From assembly GCA_947494675.1 (NCBI GenBank), contig CANLVP010000002.1:1054001-1118000 (forward strand): DNA of 64,000 bases, read 5' to 3'. Below the pieces are notes generated by a model. That model searched no databases and had not been told where the DNA came from. It was given only the letters and a program-made list of their open reading frames with translations. Below, in pieces: positions 8,870 through 18,047 of the stretch. Source of the stretch: an uncultured Paracoccaceae bacterium (lineage in GTDB: Bacteria > Pseudomonadota > Alphaproteobacteria > Rhodobacterales > Rhodobacteraceae). Every line of letters starts with the position of its first letter. Positions within the stretch are counted from its first letter, which is position 1. The position numbers were made by a program, and so were the translations under genes.

Positions 8870-9771
8870 GTCGCATCCTCCACCAGCCAGCGGCACAAAT
8901 CAGGGAATGACATGCCGGTCTTGTCCGCCTGCTCAGGCGCCAGCGACGTGGGCGTCATACCGGGCTGCGTATTGGTTTCCAGCAGGATCAAACCCGCCAA
9001 ACCCTTTGCCTCATCCCAGCGGAAATCCGTGCGCGTCAGCCCACGACACCCCAAAGCATGGTGCGCCCGCACCGCGTAATCCATGCAGGCGTCAAAAATC
9101 TCTTGCGGAATTTGCGCGGGGATTTCATGCCGCGACCCGCCCTCGGCGTATTTCGCGTGATAATCATACCAGCCATCGGTGATGATATCCGTGACCGTCA
9201 GCGCCCGCCCATCCAGCACCGTGGTCGTCAGCTCCCGCCCCGGCGCATAAGCCTCAACCATCACGTCCTCAGGCATCTCGCGCGCCAGCTGCGGCGGACC
9301 ATTGGCGCTTTCGCCCACGATATAGACGCCGACCGATGACCCCTCATTATAGGGCTTCACCACATAGGGCGGGTCCATCACATGGGCCGCTTCCACGTCG
9401 CGCGATTTGGCAATCACCGAATCCATGAACGGCAGACCAGCGGCGCGATAAACATCCTTGGTCTTCTGCTTGTCCATCGTCAGGGCAGAGGCCAGCACGC
9501 CACTATGGGTATAGGGAATTTTCAGCCACTCAAGGATACCCTGCACGCAGCCATCCTCGCCCCAGCGGCCATGCAGCGCGTTAAAGACAACATCGGGGGC
9601 AATATCATGCAGGCGCACAGCAAGATCAGGCCCTGCATCGACCTCAATCACGTCACATCCTGATACCCGCAAAGCTGCTGCACATTCGGCGCCGCTCGAC
9701 AGCGAAACCTCACGTTCCGCCGATGGGCCGCCCATCAGAACCACAACTTTCGGGTTTGCCCTGCTCGACAT
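8857..9771 (-). CDS. ddl: D-alanine--D-alanine ligase
   Basis: ATP-grasp enzyme that joins two D-alanines for the peptidoglycan stem. The 304-residue product has the N-terminal VLMGGPSAEREVSLSSG signature, the HGRWGEDGCVQGILE segment and the C-terminal LLETNTQPGMTPTSLAP with metal-binding Glu and Asn. Length matches DdlB. It lies upstream of ftsQ, whose start overlaps its 3' end by 13 bases. Confidence 0.97.
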   Translation of the reverse strand: MSSRANPKVVVLMGGPSAEREVSLSSGAECAAALRVSGCDVIEVDAGPDLAVRLHDIAPDVVFNALHGRWGEDGCVQGILEWLKIPYTHSGVLASALTMDKQKTKDVYRAAGLPFMDSVIAKSRDVEAAHVMDPPYVVKPYNEGSSVGVYIVGESANGPPQLAREMPEDVMVEAYAPGRELTTTVLDGRALTVTDIITDGWYDYHAKYAEGGSRHEIPAQIPQEIFDACMDYAVRAHHALGCRGLTRTDFRWDEAKGLAGLILLETNTQPGMTPTSLAPEQADKTGMSFPDLCRWLVEDATCDR

Positions 9772-9854
9772 ACCCTACCACCTTTTGAAGCGCTCCGTTT
9801 TCGGGGCGTCTTTTATCGCGATGACCCTTGCCTCGGGTCCGACCCTTTGGGCCG

Positions 9855-10787
9855 TTATTCTTGATTTTTCAGCGGGTGGTCGCCCACGCGCATAATTTCC
9901 CACTCTAGCGTGATCCCGCTGGCAGCGTAAACCTTTTTCCGGACCATTTCGCCCAAATCCTCAAGGTCTTTTGCGCTCGCCCCGCCGGCGTTGGTCAGAA
10001 AGTTTGAATGCATCTCATTCATCACTGCCTGCCCGATCCGCGCACCGCGCATCCCGGCGTCATCAATGACCTTCCAGGCCTTCAGCTCATGGCTGTCATC
10101 ATCGCGCCCCGTGCTTGAAAAGCCCGCCGGATTGCGAAACGTGCTGCCCGCCGTGCGGTCCTTGGTGGGCTGCGTCTCATCGCGCTTGGCCAGTTGCGCG
10201 TCCATCCGCGCCGCCAGCGCGTCAGGATCGCCCAAAGGCCCCCGCAGCGTGGCCGAGATCAGAACAGCTCCGTCCGGTAACTGGCTGGACCGATAGGCAA
10301 ATTGCAGATCATCCGGCCCCAGCGTCACCCGGCTGCCGTCGCGCAGGATCACCTCGGCACTCTGGAAAACATCCGCCGTATAGGACCCATAACAGCCCGC
10401 ATTCATCCGCACCGCACCCCCGATGGAACCAGGGATCGTGCGCAAAAATGTCAGATCAACGCCCGCCTCAGCGGCCTTGCGCGCCACATGGGCATCCAGC
10501 GCCGCCGCCCCCGCTGTCACCGTGTCGCCGTCGACCGCGATCCCGTTGAACCCGCGCCCCAGCCGGATCACGACGCCGCGCACGCCCCCATCCCGCACAA
10601 TCAGGTTGGACCCCACGCCCATGGGGAACACCGGCACCTCGGGATCAAGACTGCGCAAAAAGTCGCGCAGATCATCGGCATCGGCAGGCTGAAACAGTAC
10701 ATCCGCCGGACCACCCACCCGCAGCCACGTCAAGCTGTCGAGCGGGCGATTCTTCGTCAATGTGCCGCGCACCTCAGGGAGTTGCAT
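9855..10787 (-). CDS. murB: UDP-N-acetylenolpyruvoylglucosamine reductase MurB
   Basis: FAD- and NADPH-dependent enzyme that makes UDP-MurNAc. The 310-residue product has the FAD-binding [18 protein letters not shown] and [15 protein letters not shown], then [18 protein letters not shown] and the proton-donor serine region TAGSTFRNP. The C-terminal [19 protein letters not shown] ends with the conserved Asn/Gly run. Its start overlaps the end of a small membrane-protein gene by 14 bases, so the two are probably translated together. Confidence 0.97.
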   Translation of the reverse strand: MQLPEVRGTLTKNRPLDSLTWLRVGGPADVLFQPADADDLRDFLRSLDPEVPVFPMGVGSNLIVRDGGVRGVVIRLGRGFNGIAVDGDTVTAGAAALDAHVARKAAEAGVDLTFLRTIPGSIGGAVRMNAGCYGSYTADVFQSAEVILRDGSRVTLGPDDLQFAYRSSQLPDGAVLISATLRGPLGDPDALAARMDAQLAKRDETQPTKDRTAGSTFRNPAGFSSTGRDDDSHELKAWKVIDDAGMRGARIGQAVMNEMHSNFLTNAGGASAKDLEDLGEMVRKKVYAASGITLEWEIMRVGDHPLKNQE

Positions 10788-11067
10788 GATCCTTGCGCCC
10801 TTCTCTCTTATACTTCCCGATCAAGCCGCCCAGCCCCAATCCAAGGGCACTCGGCGCGCTCACCCCGGCCAGTCCAAGGAAGTATCCCAACCCGTCCCAG
10901 CCTGTTGCCGTAGCCATGCCGTAGCTCATCACGGCTGTAAACCCCGCCCACAGCAGCCCAAGCAAAATCAACATGCCCTTTGCGCGAAACTTCGCCGCGA
11001 AATACCCGGCCACCCCGGCCCCGGCAAAAACCGCCACCGGAATTGCGTAGATCATCATCTCTTCCAT
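10774..11067 (-). CDS. Small membrane protein upstream of murB
   Basis: A 97-residue protein with three predicted transmembrane stretches ([37 protein letters not shown] and a Gly/Leu-rich third) and a basic tail. The ATG at 11067 is chosen because GGAGGAA lies eight bases before it. Family unknown to me. It overlaps the murB start, and a hydrophobic gene at this place is common in the Rhodobacteraceae dcw cluster. Longer starts up to 11121 are open but lack a ribosome site. Confidence 0.8.
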   Translation of the reverse strand: MEEMMIYAIPVAVFAGAGVAGYFAAKFRAKGMLILLGLLWAGFTAVMSYGMATATGWDGLGYFLGLAGVSAPSALGLGLGGLIGKYKREGRKDHATP

Positions 11068-11250
11068 GTCCCGTTCCTCCATTTTATGAACGATGTTCAC
11101 AATATGAACATTTTTGAACACCGTTCAAGAACTGAGCCGAAAAAATCTGAAGTCCCACCCAACGCCCAGCGCGTCAGGCACAGCAAAACCGGTTTTGGAA
11201 AAATCGAGCTTTGCCAGTAAACTCCCCCCACATAATTGGGGGACATCGAC

Positions 11251-11811
11251 ATGACGGCTTATTCTGTTGCGAACTATGTCAGCGACATTCGCGCGATTGT
11301 GGCGCAAGAGACTGAGATCAGCGCCATCACAGACCGCATTAAACCACTCGCGCTCAGGCTTGCCTCAGACCCAAGCTGGTTTGACGACAAATACCGATAC
11401 ACTGATCCCGAACAGGGCGTTGGCCTGCATCTGCTGCACGAAGAAGAAAACCACGACCTAGCGGTCTTTGCCATCGCCTGGGCCCCGGGCCGCGGCGTTG
11501 ATGCGCACAACCACAAAACCTGGGCCGTTGTCTCGGGGATCGAGGGGCAAGAGCACGAAACGAACTACACGCGCCTGGACGATGGCTCAAAACCCGGCTT
11601 TGCCGACCTCAAAGCAACCAAAGAGGAAACGCTCTACCCTGGCACCGCCGTCTGTTGCCACCCCGAGGATATTCACAGCGTGATCAACAACGGCGATAAA
11701 GTCGCAGTTTCGCTTCATACCTACGGGCGCCATCTGAACCACACAGGCCGCTCGACCTTCGATGTGGCCGCAAAGACCGAAACGCCGCTGATTTTGAAGG
11801 TCGAGGAATAG
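11251..11811 (+). CDS. Cupin protein of the cysteine dioxygenase type
   Basis: Predicted mononuclear-iron thiol dioxygenase of 186 residues. The cupin motif DAHNHKTWAVVSGIEGQEHE carries two His, a Glu spacing and a further His-like position; a later HPEDIHSVINNG holds the third metal His. These features fit the cysteine/3-mercaptopropionate dioxygenase superfamily, but the substrate cannot be read from sequence. The ATG at 11251 follows GGGGGA. It runs opposite to the murB unit and just ahead of a LuxR-type regulator in the same direction, 83 bases apart. Confidence 0.8.
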   Translation: MTAYSVANYVSDIRAIVAQETEISAITDRIKPLALRLASDPSWFDDKYRYTDPEQGVGLHLLHEEENHDLAVFAIAWAPGRGVDAHNHKTWAVVSGIEGQEHETNYTRLDDGSKPGFADLKATKEETLYPGTAVCCHPEDIHSVINNGDKVAVSLHTYGRHLNHTGRSTFDVAAKTETPLILKVEE

Positions 11812-11894
11812 CGCCCCCCGATCCCGGGCTGGCCACGGCTCAATTTCTGTGCCTAAATTCCCAACCGGCGTTTCTGTGTCGGTTGGGGGAAGAC

Positions 11895-13088
11895 ATGACA
11901 CAACGCATTTCGATAGAGACCGCCAGCGATCTGATCGGGCTGGTCTATGACAGCGCGCTTGAAAAAGGTCAGTGGAACAGCCTGTTGGCGCGCATCCACG
12001 CGCTCTGTCCGGGCCACGTGGCGGCAGTAACAACGTTCGAGGATGCCAACTGGCGCTCCAGCCACGAAGCAACCCTGCCTGATGGCCCGCAAGGCGACCA
12101 GATCGCCGATGCCATGGACGCGGTCGAGGCTGACCCCTCCGATCAACCCACCGACATCAACACCCTGATCTTTCGCCGCCAACCACTAGAGCTTGGCACG
12201 CTTTACCAGACCCGCGCGTTGCTCAGCGAGGACGAGTTCAGGGAATCGGACGTCTACAAGAAAACCATGGCCCCCTTGGGCGCAGGCCACTGGTCCGGCG
12301 TGCATTATTCGATCTCGGGCAACCGGCGCGCAGCGATCATGGTGGTGGAAAACGAACGCGACGACACCCCCAAGGATGCCGAACTGGTGGGCGAAATGCT
12401 GCGCCTGATCGGCCCCCACGCGGTGCGCGCCGCACGTATCGCCCGGGCGCTTGATATGGCGCGGCAAGCGGCCGAAACCTATTCGGGCTTTATCGATGCG
12501 GTCGCGCTGCCCCTGATGGTGCTCAGCCGAGATGGCCGCTTGCAGATGGCCAATACCATGGGCCAGCGATTGCTCGATGCCGGTCAGCTCTTCGAGGTGA
12601 CGTCATCAGGTCAGGTGACCCTCGCCGATCCACATTCCGCGCAGCAGCTCACCCGCGCCATCGACGGTTGCCTGACCGATACCAGCCCGCATGCCCTACA
12701 GGTCGAACAAGGCGGGGCGAACCTGTCACTCTGCGTCTGCCCGTTCCTGCCCGCCATCTCCTTTGGCTCGCGCATCGACGAAAAGATTTTTGAGAACCAG
12801 CGCCTCGTGACCGTCTTCGTGGGGGCCCGTTCCGATGGCGTCGTCCACACCAGCCTGCTGCGCGGCGCCTTCGCGCTGTCTCAAAGAGAGGCCGAAGTCT
12901 GCACCCACTTGCTGGCCGGTGGCACACCAGCACTGATCGCCTCTCAAACCGGGCGCTCTGAAAAGACCGTGCGCAACCAGATTCATGCCATCCACTCAAA
13001 AATCGGCGTGAAATCCTCGCGGGAGCTGGGGGACGCGCTGGCAGTCTTTCGCACCGTTGGGGCCATGTTCGAGGACGATACACCCTAG
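11895..13088 (+). CDS. LuxR-family transcriptional regulator with PAS-like domain
   Basis: A 397-residue regulator. The C-terminus has a LuxR-type helix-turn-helix, LSQREAEVCTHLLAGGTP then SEKTVRNQIHAIHSKIGV (about residues 325-380). A PAS-like stretch, LPLMVLSRDGRLQMANTMG, sits near residue 205. The N-terminal 190 residues have no recognised sensor motif. The ATG at 11895 follows GGGGGAAGAC; an upstream TTG at 11883 is less likely. It may control the adjacent cupin gene, but nothing in the sequence proves this. It sits on the strand opposite to the dcw genes. Confidence 0.88.
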   Translation: MTQRISIETASDLIGLVYDSALEKGQWNSLLARIHALCPGHVAAVTTFEDANWRSSHEATLPDGPQGDQIADAMDAVEADPSDQPTDINTLIFRRQPLELGTLYQTRALLSEDEFRESDVYKKTMAPLGAGHWSGVHYSISGNRRAAIMVVENERDDTPKDAELVGEMLRLIGPHAVRAARIARALDMARQAAETYSGFIDAVALPLMVLSRDGRLQMANTMGQRLLDAGQLFEVTSSGQVTLADPHSAQQLTRAIDGCLTDTSPHALQVEQGGANLSLCVCPFLPAISFGSRIDEKIFENQRLVTVFVGARSDGVVHTSLLRGAFALSQREAEVCTHLLAGGTPALIASQTGRSEKTVRNQIHAIHSKIGVKSSRELGDALAVFRTVGAMFEDDTP

Positions 13089-13111
13089 GGCGGCACGCCG
13101 CGGCGACCGCG

Positions 13112-13402
13112 TTAGCTGATCTTCCGGTCGTCCCTGCGCCGCATCAGCCAGCCCAGCAGCCCGCCCGCCAGCGTGCCAATCATCGCGGGCACAAAGAACA
13201 GCATCGCCCATGAAATCGCCAGCAGCGGGTCGATCCCCAGCCGCCCGTCCGATCCCCAGACCAGAACCCACAGCATTGCACCAATGACAGATGTAATCGT
13301 CAGCGCCAGCCCGTTTTTGCCCGCGCGCACCAGATATCCAACAATGCCAAATGGGATGAACGCCCCGATCACCATGACCGCAAAGACGACAAACCCGCCC
13401 AT
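13112..13402 (-). CDS. Small membrane protein, four hydrophobic segments
   Basis: A 96-residue hydrophobic protein of unknown family, starting at ATG 13402 (MGGFVVFAVMVIGAF...), which overlaps the stop of the upstream gene by one base (TGATG). The open frame continues upstream but that part overlaps the neighbour out of frame. Four hydrophobic stretches end in a basic tail with two Arg-Arg pairs. It is the last of a row of tightly overlapping small membrane genes between murC and murB. Confidence 0.7.
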   Translation of the reverse strand: MGGFVVFAVMVIGAFIPFGIVGYLVRAGKNGLALTITSVIGAMLWVLVWGSDGRLGIDPLLAISWAMLFFVPAMIGTLAGGLLGWLMRRRDDRKIS

Positions 13403-13671
13403 CAGCCCGGCAGCCGCGCCCGCAGCCAGCGGCCCAGATAAATCAGCGGCCAGCGCAGAATGCTGCCCCCCGCGATCAGGAACCCAATCGCGATCCAGGG
13501 ACCAAAGTCCAGCGTGATCCACCCCAAGAGCGGCACACCCACAGCGATCAGCACATAGGCCCGCCGCCAATGGTTATCGCGACTGGGGATCATCCCCATC
13601 AGGTTCGCCACCACAAGCCAGACAAAGCCCAGCACTAGCGGCAGGTAATCGAGTATCCAGACAAAGCTCAT
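13402..13671 (-). CDS. DUF2484-like small membrane protein (copy 2)
   Basis: An 89-residue protein with two or three membrane segments. It aligns by eye with the adjacent 84-residue DUF2484 protein: both have an N-terminal hydrophobic helix with LG.V..L.A or ATVTAFLP character, a middle two-helix hairpin, and end in a PLIYL/PLIYF motif followed by basic residues. The start ATG overlaps the stop of the upstream copy by four bases. It looks like a tandem duplicate of the DUF2484 gene that has diverged. Confidence 0.75.
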   Translation of the reverse strand: MSFVWILDYLPLVLGFVWLVVANLMGMIPSRDNHWRRAYVLIAVGVPLLGWITLDFGPWIAIGFLIAGGSILRWPLIYLGRWLRARLPG

Positions 13672-13922
13672 TTCGGTATTTCCGGCCTCTCGCCCCGTGC
13701 GCGGCGATAAAAGTAGATCAACGGGTTACGGAACATCGACACAAAACCCAACGCGGCCAAAATGCCCACGATCAAGCCATAGTCAATGCCCAACCAAACG
13801 ATCAAGACCGGAGCCACCCCCAAAAGCGCAATCCCCGGCACATATTGCCGTTTCATAGGCAAAAAGGCCGTGACCGTGGCAGCCAGCACCCAAAAGATCG
13901 CAATGATGGCGGAGGGGGTCAT
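13668..13922 (-). CDS. DUF2484 family protein (copy 1)
   Basis: An 84-residue membrane protein. The segments FWVLAATVTAFLPMKRQYVP and FRNPLIYFYRRARGE match what I know of DUF2484, a family found almost only in the murB-murC neighbourhood of Rhodobacterales; its function is unknown. It overlaps the genes on both sides by four bases (ATGA type), so all are likely read as one coupled message. Confidence 0.85.
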   Translation of the reverse strand: MTPSAIIAIFWVLAATVTAFLPMKRQYVPGIALLGVAPVLIVWLGIDYGLIVGILAALGFVSMFRNPLIYFYRRARGERPEIPK

Positions 13923-14215
13923 CGACGCCGCAGACGATGAATGTGCCGCCGCAGATCTCGCGTATCACGACGCACAACGCACACCAAAATGCCGCCCACA
14001 CCCCCAAGCCCCAAACCAGCGGTCAGAGGCACCAAAAAGAATCCTCCGAAGACTGATCCACTCATAAGCATCCAACAAAGGTTCAAAGGGAGCAGCACGA
14101 GACAAACATACCAGAACGCAATCCATCCCCCCTTGTTGCTACAGATCCGATAGCCAAATGCAAAGCCTGCGATGCCCCCGACCAATAAAGCGATGTTGTC
14201 CGAAAGCATCCCCAA
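13919..14215 (-). CDS. Small membrane protein of unknown family
   Basis: A 98-residue protein with three hydrophobic segments (ALLVGGIAGFAFGYRI, WIAFWYVCLVLLPLNL and a Gly-rich third) and a very basic C-terminal tail rich in Arg (about residues 82-98). It follows the 801-residue gene with no gap and overlaps the DUF2484 gene by four bases. Not recognised. Confidence 0.7.
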   Translation of the reverse strand: MGMLSDNIALLVGGIAGFAFGYRICSNKGGWIAFWYVCLVLLPLNLCWMLMSGSVFGGFFLVPLTAGLGLGGVGGILVCVVRRDTRDLRRHIHRLRRR

Positions 14216-16621
14216 CTACCCCCCAAACCCTGAAGAAACCGCTTCGACGATGTCCAAAAGGCTCGTTACCCGCTTGTTTTGTTTGATCACCGCATCCGCG
14301 GCCTTGCCCACCTTGCCCGATGCGGTCACGGATCGCTCATAAAATCGCGTCAGCGACAGTCCCAACGCGCCAGAGCTTTGGGCAAAGCGGTCTTCAAGGA
14401 GGGATTGGAAGTCGTCCGACGTGGCCTCTGCAATGGCCGCGCGGTATGTGCGCAATTCCTCCAGCATGTCGCGCAACACGGCGACCCCTTCGGCATCCAG
14501 CGCCACCATCTCCGGGTTGGGCAGCGCCTCCACAAATCCGATGGCATGGTCAAAGATCGCAATGACCTCTTGTTGGTCCACCTGCTCCAACCGCAGTTGC
14601 GCCAACGGGGCCAGCGCCAGATAGCTTGGCCCAAAGTGCTGTCGGCACAGCCCCTTGAGCATTTCGATCCGCGTATCCAAAAGGCCCGACAAGGTCTCGC
14701 CCAGATCATCCCGCGCCCGCCCGTCCTTGGAAAACAGCTCCAGTTCAGAGGCGAGGATCACCAGCCGGTTGGCACGCAAGTGCATCTTGTCCGCGGTCCG
14801 CGCAAACTCCCCCAAAACCTTTTCCGCCGCGCGTTTGAGGATGCCTGCGTAATTTCCACCCCCCTGCAACTCGCCCGCGTAATCGGCAAAGTCCTGAAAC
14901 AGATCACGCACTTCCTCGGCATCATCGACAAAGGCCTGCACAATGCCGGGTTCCTTCAGATGCCCCAGATTATCCGTGATCCCCACCATCCGCATAACGC
15001 GCGCAAGTGTGTCAAAGCTGAACTCCACCGGCGCCGCCTGCGCCAGTTCCGTGGGTGCCGCATCCGTCTCCTCCCCACGATAAAGCGCCAGCACATCGTC
15101 AAACAGCGGATTGATATGCGCCGGACCCCTTTCCCAGTCTTCTTTTTCAAGGAAGGTGTTGAGGACTTCTGCCAACATTTCTGGGTAAAGATCTTCAGCT
15201 AAAAGCACCCTTGCATAAAATTCTCGCCAGAAGTCCCAAGCGGCAGATTCATTCTTCGACATTGCGATGTCTGCTAGATCGTACGCTTGCTTTGCTGAAT
15301 CCGGAGCATGCATTCCCCCCCACAAATCGCCAGATTTGTGTTGCAAATCCTGCCGCACCCAGTCCCACAAATCGACCGCCTCACACGCGGCCGCCACAGT
15401 TGCCGCCGCGGCAGGCACCGCATCGGTCGAGGCGACCGCCGTCACCGCCGCCGAAACTGCGGTGACGCTGGCAGAACTTTGACGCGCCGCGCCAACGACA
15501 TGAGTGATGTCATCGGGGGCTGGATTTCTGGTCAGATTCCCCGACAGCACCTTTCTCGCCCCGCCCAACGTCTTTTCCGCAGCCGTGGCAGCCGCCAAGC
15601 TCGTCGCATAGGCCGCACCATTACTCACCGCGCCCGGCGCTGCGTCTTCCACACTGGCCACCGTTAAGGCCCCTAATACCGGAACGGTCCACAGATTTTT
15701 CAGGCTCTCTTCGACGTCGGTACCATACGCCTGCATCGCAAATGGCAGCACCCGGGCCGCCGCCCGAAACGCCACACGCCGCGCGATCCCTTGGCCCTCT
15801 TCAACGGGCAGACTGCGCAAGTAGACTTCAAGGGTGGCCTTGTCGGTCACATCGTTCGCAGTGAGTGCTGTCTGCTCATCTTCGAACGAAGCAGCAAACA
15901 CCGGATTGACGTGCGCCGGACCGCGCGCCCAGTCCTTACGCCTGAGCCATTCAAGATTGTCAGTGATTGCCTCGGACCATAATGGTCCACCAACCTGTGC
16001 ACGACCGAACCATCGTATCCAGCAAGACCAATCCGCGGTCGGATCGACCTTCATCGCGGCGTTCGCATTGTCACAAGCATCAAATATCTGATCAGGTACC
16101 GCCACCGTGTCCCACAAACCAATGCGCATGATCTCCTGACCATCGGTCAAAGCCATCAAATCACGCTGCACCGCGTCCCATATCTCAGCGATACCGGTCT
16201 TTTCCGCCGAATGAAAAACAGCGTTGAAAGCTTCACCAGAGAAGTTTGTTGCAAGCGCTGCGGCGGCGCCAATCGTGTCGGCGGCGAATGCGATTTGATC
16301 AAAACGCCGATCAAAATCGGAAATCTGCGAAGCGACATCATTTGCTGCCGTCGAGGCAGATAGTGCCGCGTCTGACGGCAAAGGTGGCGGCGATATCTCT
16401 GCTCCTGTCGCAGCTGCAGCCAAGCCCCGAAACAGCGATAACGCGGTCGGGTCTCCCGTCAATCTACCCGTGTGTCGAAATAGAAAGTCGATGGCCAAGG
16501 GTGCAACGCGGCACGCGACCCGAAATGCGAGTTTGCGGGCCAGGGGCCGTCCATCTTTGAGGTTCAGTGAATCCAGAAATCGCGCAAGGCTGTCAGCGTC
16601 CTGAACCTCCGCAATCTCCAC
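14216..16621 (-). CDS. Large internally duplicated protein of unknown function
   Basis: An 801-residue soluble-looking protein that I cannot assign. Residues about 8-245 and 259-512 form two copies of one module. Each begins with a segment like LARKLAFRVACRVAPLAI or IARRVAFRAAARVLPFAM, continues through an Ala-rich helix region, has a W..W/F.R aromatic motif, and ends in DWARGPAHVNPVF or DWERGPAHINPLF. The C-terminal 270 residues are a different, long helical region. Similar aromatic-rich modules occur in many uncharacterised alphaproteobacterial proteins. It lies four bases after murC in the same direction and is immediately followed by the small membrane genes, so it is probably co-expressed with cell-wall genes. 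Confidence 0.85.
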   Translation of the reverse strand: MEIAEVQDADSLARFLDSLNLKDGRPLARKLAFRVACRVAPLAIDFLFRHTGRLTGDPTALSLFRGLAAAATGAEISPPPLPSDAALSASTAANDVASQISDFDRRFDQIAFAADTIGAAAALATNFSGEAFNAVFHSAEKTGIAEIWDAVQRDLMALTDGQEIMRIGLWDTVAVPDQIFDACDNANAAMKVDPTADWSCWIRWFGRAQVGGPLWSEAITDNLEWLRRKDWARGPAHVNPVFAASFEDEQTALTANDVTDKATLEVYLRSLPVEEGQGIARRVAFRAAARVLPFAMQAYGTDVEESLKNLWTVPVLGALTVASVEDAAPGAVSNGAAYATSLAAATAAEKTLGGARKVLSGNLTRNPAPDDITHVVGAARQSSASVTAVSAAVTAVASTDAVPAAAATVAAACEAVDLWDWVRQDLQHKSGDLWGGMHAPDSAKQAYDLADIAMSKNESAAWDFWREFYARVLLAEDLYPEMLAEVLNTFLEKEDWERGPAHINPLFDDVLALYRGEETDAAPTELAQAAPVEFSFDTLARVMRMVGITDNLGHLKEPGIVQAFVDDAEEVRDLFQDFADYAGELQGGGNYAGILKRAAEKVLGEFARTADKMHLRANRLVILASELELFSKDGRARDDLGETLSGLLDTRIEMLKGLCRQHFGPSYLALAPLAQLRLEQVDQQEVIAIFDHAIGFVEALPNPEMVALDAEGVAVLRDMLEELRTYRAAIAEATSDDFQSLLEDRFAQSSGALGLSLTRFYERSVTASGKVGKAADAVIKQNKRVTSLLDIVEAVSSGFGG

Positions 16622-16625
16622 GCTT

Positions 16626-18047
16626 TTACCCCTTCAACCGCTCCGGCAATGCATTTGCCCATGTGCTGATTGTACCAGCCCCAAGGCAAACCACCATATC
16701 CCCGTCGGTCGCTTGCTCGCGTACCAGCCGCTCCAGATCATCCTCAGAGGCCACAGCCCGCGCGTGACGGTGCCCATGGCGGATCAATCCGGCCACCAGA
16801 TCATCCCGCTCGGCCCCGGGGATCACATCCTCACCGGCGCTAAACACATCAGAAATGCCCACCACATCGGCGTCGTTGAAACAGGCGCAGAACTCCTCAA
16901 AGTGATGGCTCAGACGTGAATACCGATGCGGCTGATGCACAGCGATCACGCGGCCTTCGGTCGCCTGCCGCGCCGCTTTCAGCACAGCTGCAATCTCAAC
17001 CGGGTGGTGGCCGTAGTCATCGATGATCGTCACGCCGCCGACCTCGCCCACGCGGGTAAAGCGCCGATTCACGCCGCCAAACCCTTGCAATGCGGCCTTA
17101 ATCTCGGCCTGCTTCATCCCAAGATGCCGCGCCACCGCCACAGCGGACAAAGCGTTGGACACGTTATGATCCCCGGGCATCGGCAGGGCACAACCCTCGA
17201 TCACGATCCCCTCGGCCTGCAGCGCCACGTCAAAATGCGCCACGCCTGCCTTATAGGTCAGGTTCACCGCCCGCACGTCGGCTTGGGCATTAAACCCATA
17301 GGTCACCACCCGCCGGTCGGTGATCTTCCCGACCAAAGCCTGCACATCCGGATCATCGGTGCAGCACACCGCCAGCCCGTAAAACGGAATGCCGGACACG
17401 AACTCATAAAACCCCTGATGCAGCGCCTCTTCGGTGCCCCAGTGTTCCATATGTTCAGGGTCGATATTGGTCACAATCGCAATGGTCGCGGGCAGGCGAT
17501 TAAAGGTGCCGTCGCTCTCATCGGCCTCCACCACCATCCATTCGCCCTGCCCCATGCGCGCGTTGGACCCATAGGCGTGGATGATCCCGCCGTTGATCAC
17601 CGTGGGATCAATCCCGCCCTCATCCAGCAGCGCCGCCACCATCGTCGTGGTCGTCGTCTTGCCATGGGTGCCCGCGACGGCCACATTGGATTTCAGCCGC
17701 ATCAGCTCGGCCAGCATCTCGGCCCGGCGCACAATCGGCAGCCCCTTGGCGCGGGCCGCATCAAGCTCCGGGTTCCCCGGCTTAATGGCAGAGGAAATCA
17801 CGACAACCTCCGCCTCTTCCAAATTCTCAGCCACCTGGCCCACAAACACCTTCGCGCCCAGCCGCTCCAACCGCTCGGTGATCGGCGTCGCCTTCAGGTC
17901 CGACCCCTGCACCGTATAGCCGTGGTTCAGCAGCACCTCGGCAATGCCCGACATGCCAATCCCGCCGATCCCGACAAAATGGATCGCACCAATATCAAGG
18001 GGGAGTTTCGTCGCACCTGCATTCATAACCTGACTTCCATCCATCAT
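16626..18047 (-). CDS. murC: UDP-N-acetylmuramate--L-alanine ligase MurC
   Basis: Mur ligase that adds L-Ala to UDP-MurNAc. The 473-residue product has [17 protein letters not shown] at the N-terminus, the ATP loop [18 protein letters not shown], and the [14 protein letters not shown] segment of the C-terminal domain. The ATG at 18047 overlaps the murG stop by four bases. Length is normal. Confidence 0.98.
   Translation of the reverse strand: MMDGSQVMNAGATKLPLDIGAIHFVGIGGIGMSGIAEVLLNHGYTVQGSDLKATPITERLERLGAKVFVGQVAENLEEAEVVVISSAIKPGNPELDAARAKGLPIVRRAEMLAELMRLKSNVAVAGTHGKTTTTTMVAALLDEGGIDPTVINGGIIHAYGSNARMGQGEWMVVEADESDGTFNRLPATIAIVTNIDPEHMEHWGTEEALHQGFYEFVSGIPFYGLAVCCTDDPDVQALVGKITDRRVVTYGFNAQADVRAVNLTYKAGVAHFDVALQAEGIVIEGCALPMPGDHNVSNALSAVAVARHLGMKQAEIKAALQGFGGVNRRFTRVGEVGGVTIIDDYGHHPVEIAAVLKAARQATEGRVIAVHQPHRYSRLSHHFEEFCACFNDADVVGISDVFSAGEDVIPGAERDDLVAGLIRHGHRHARAVASEDDLERLVREQATDGDMVVCLGAGTISTWANALPERLKG

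Noticed and set aside
11125-11307. 60-residue minus-strand open frame between the small membrane gene and the cupin gene.
   Set aside because: Overlaps the start of the cupin gene, has no ribosome site and no recognisable feature.
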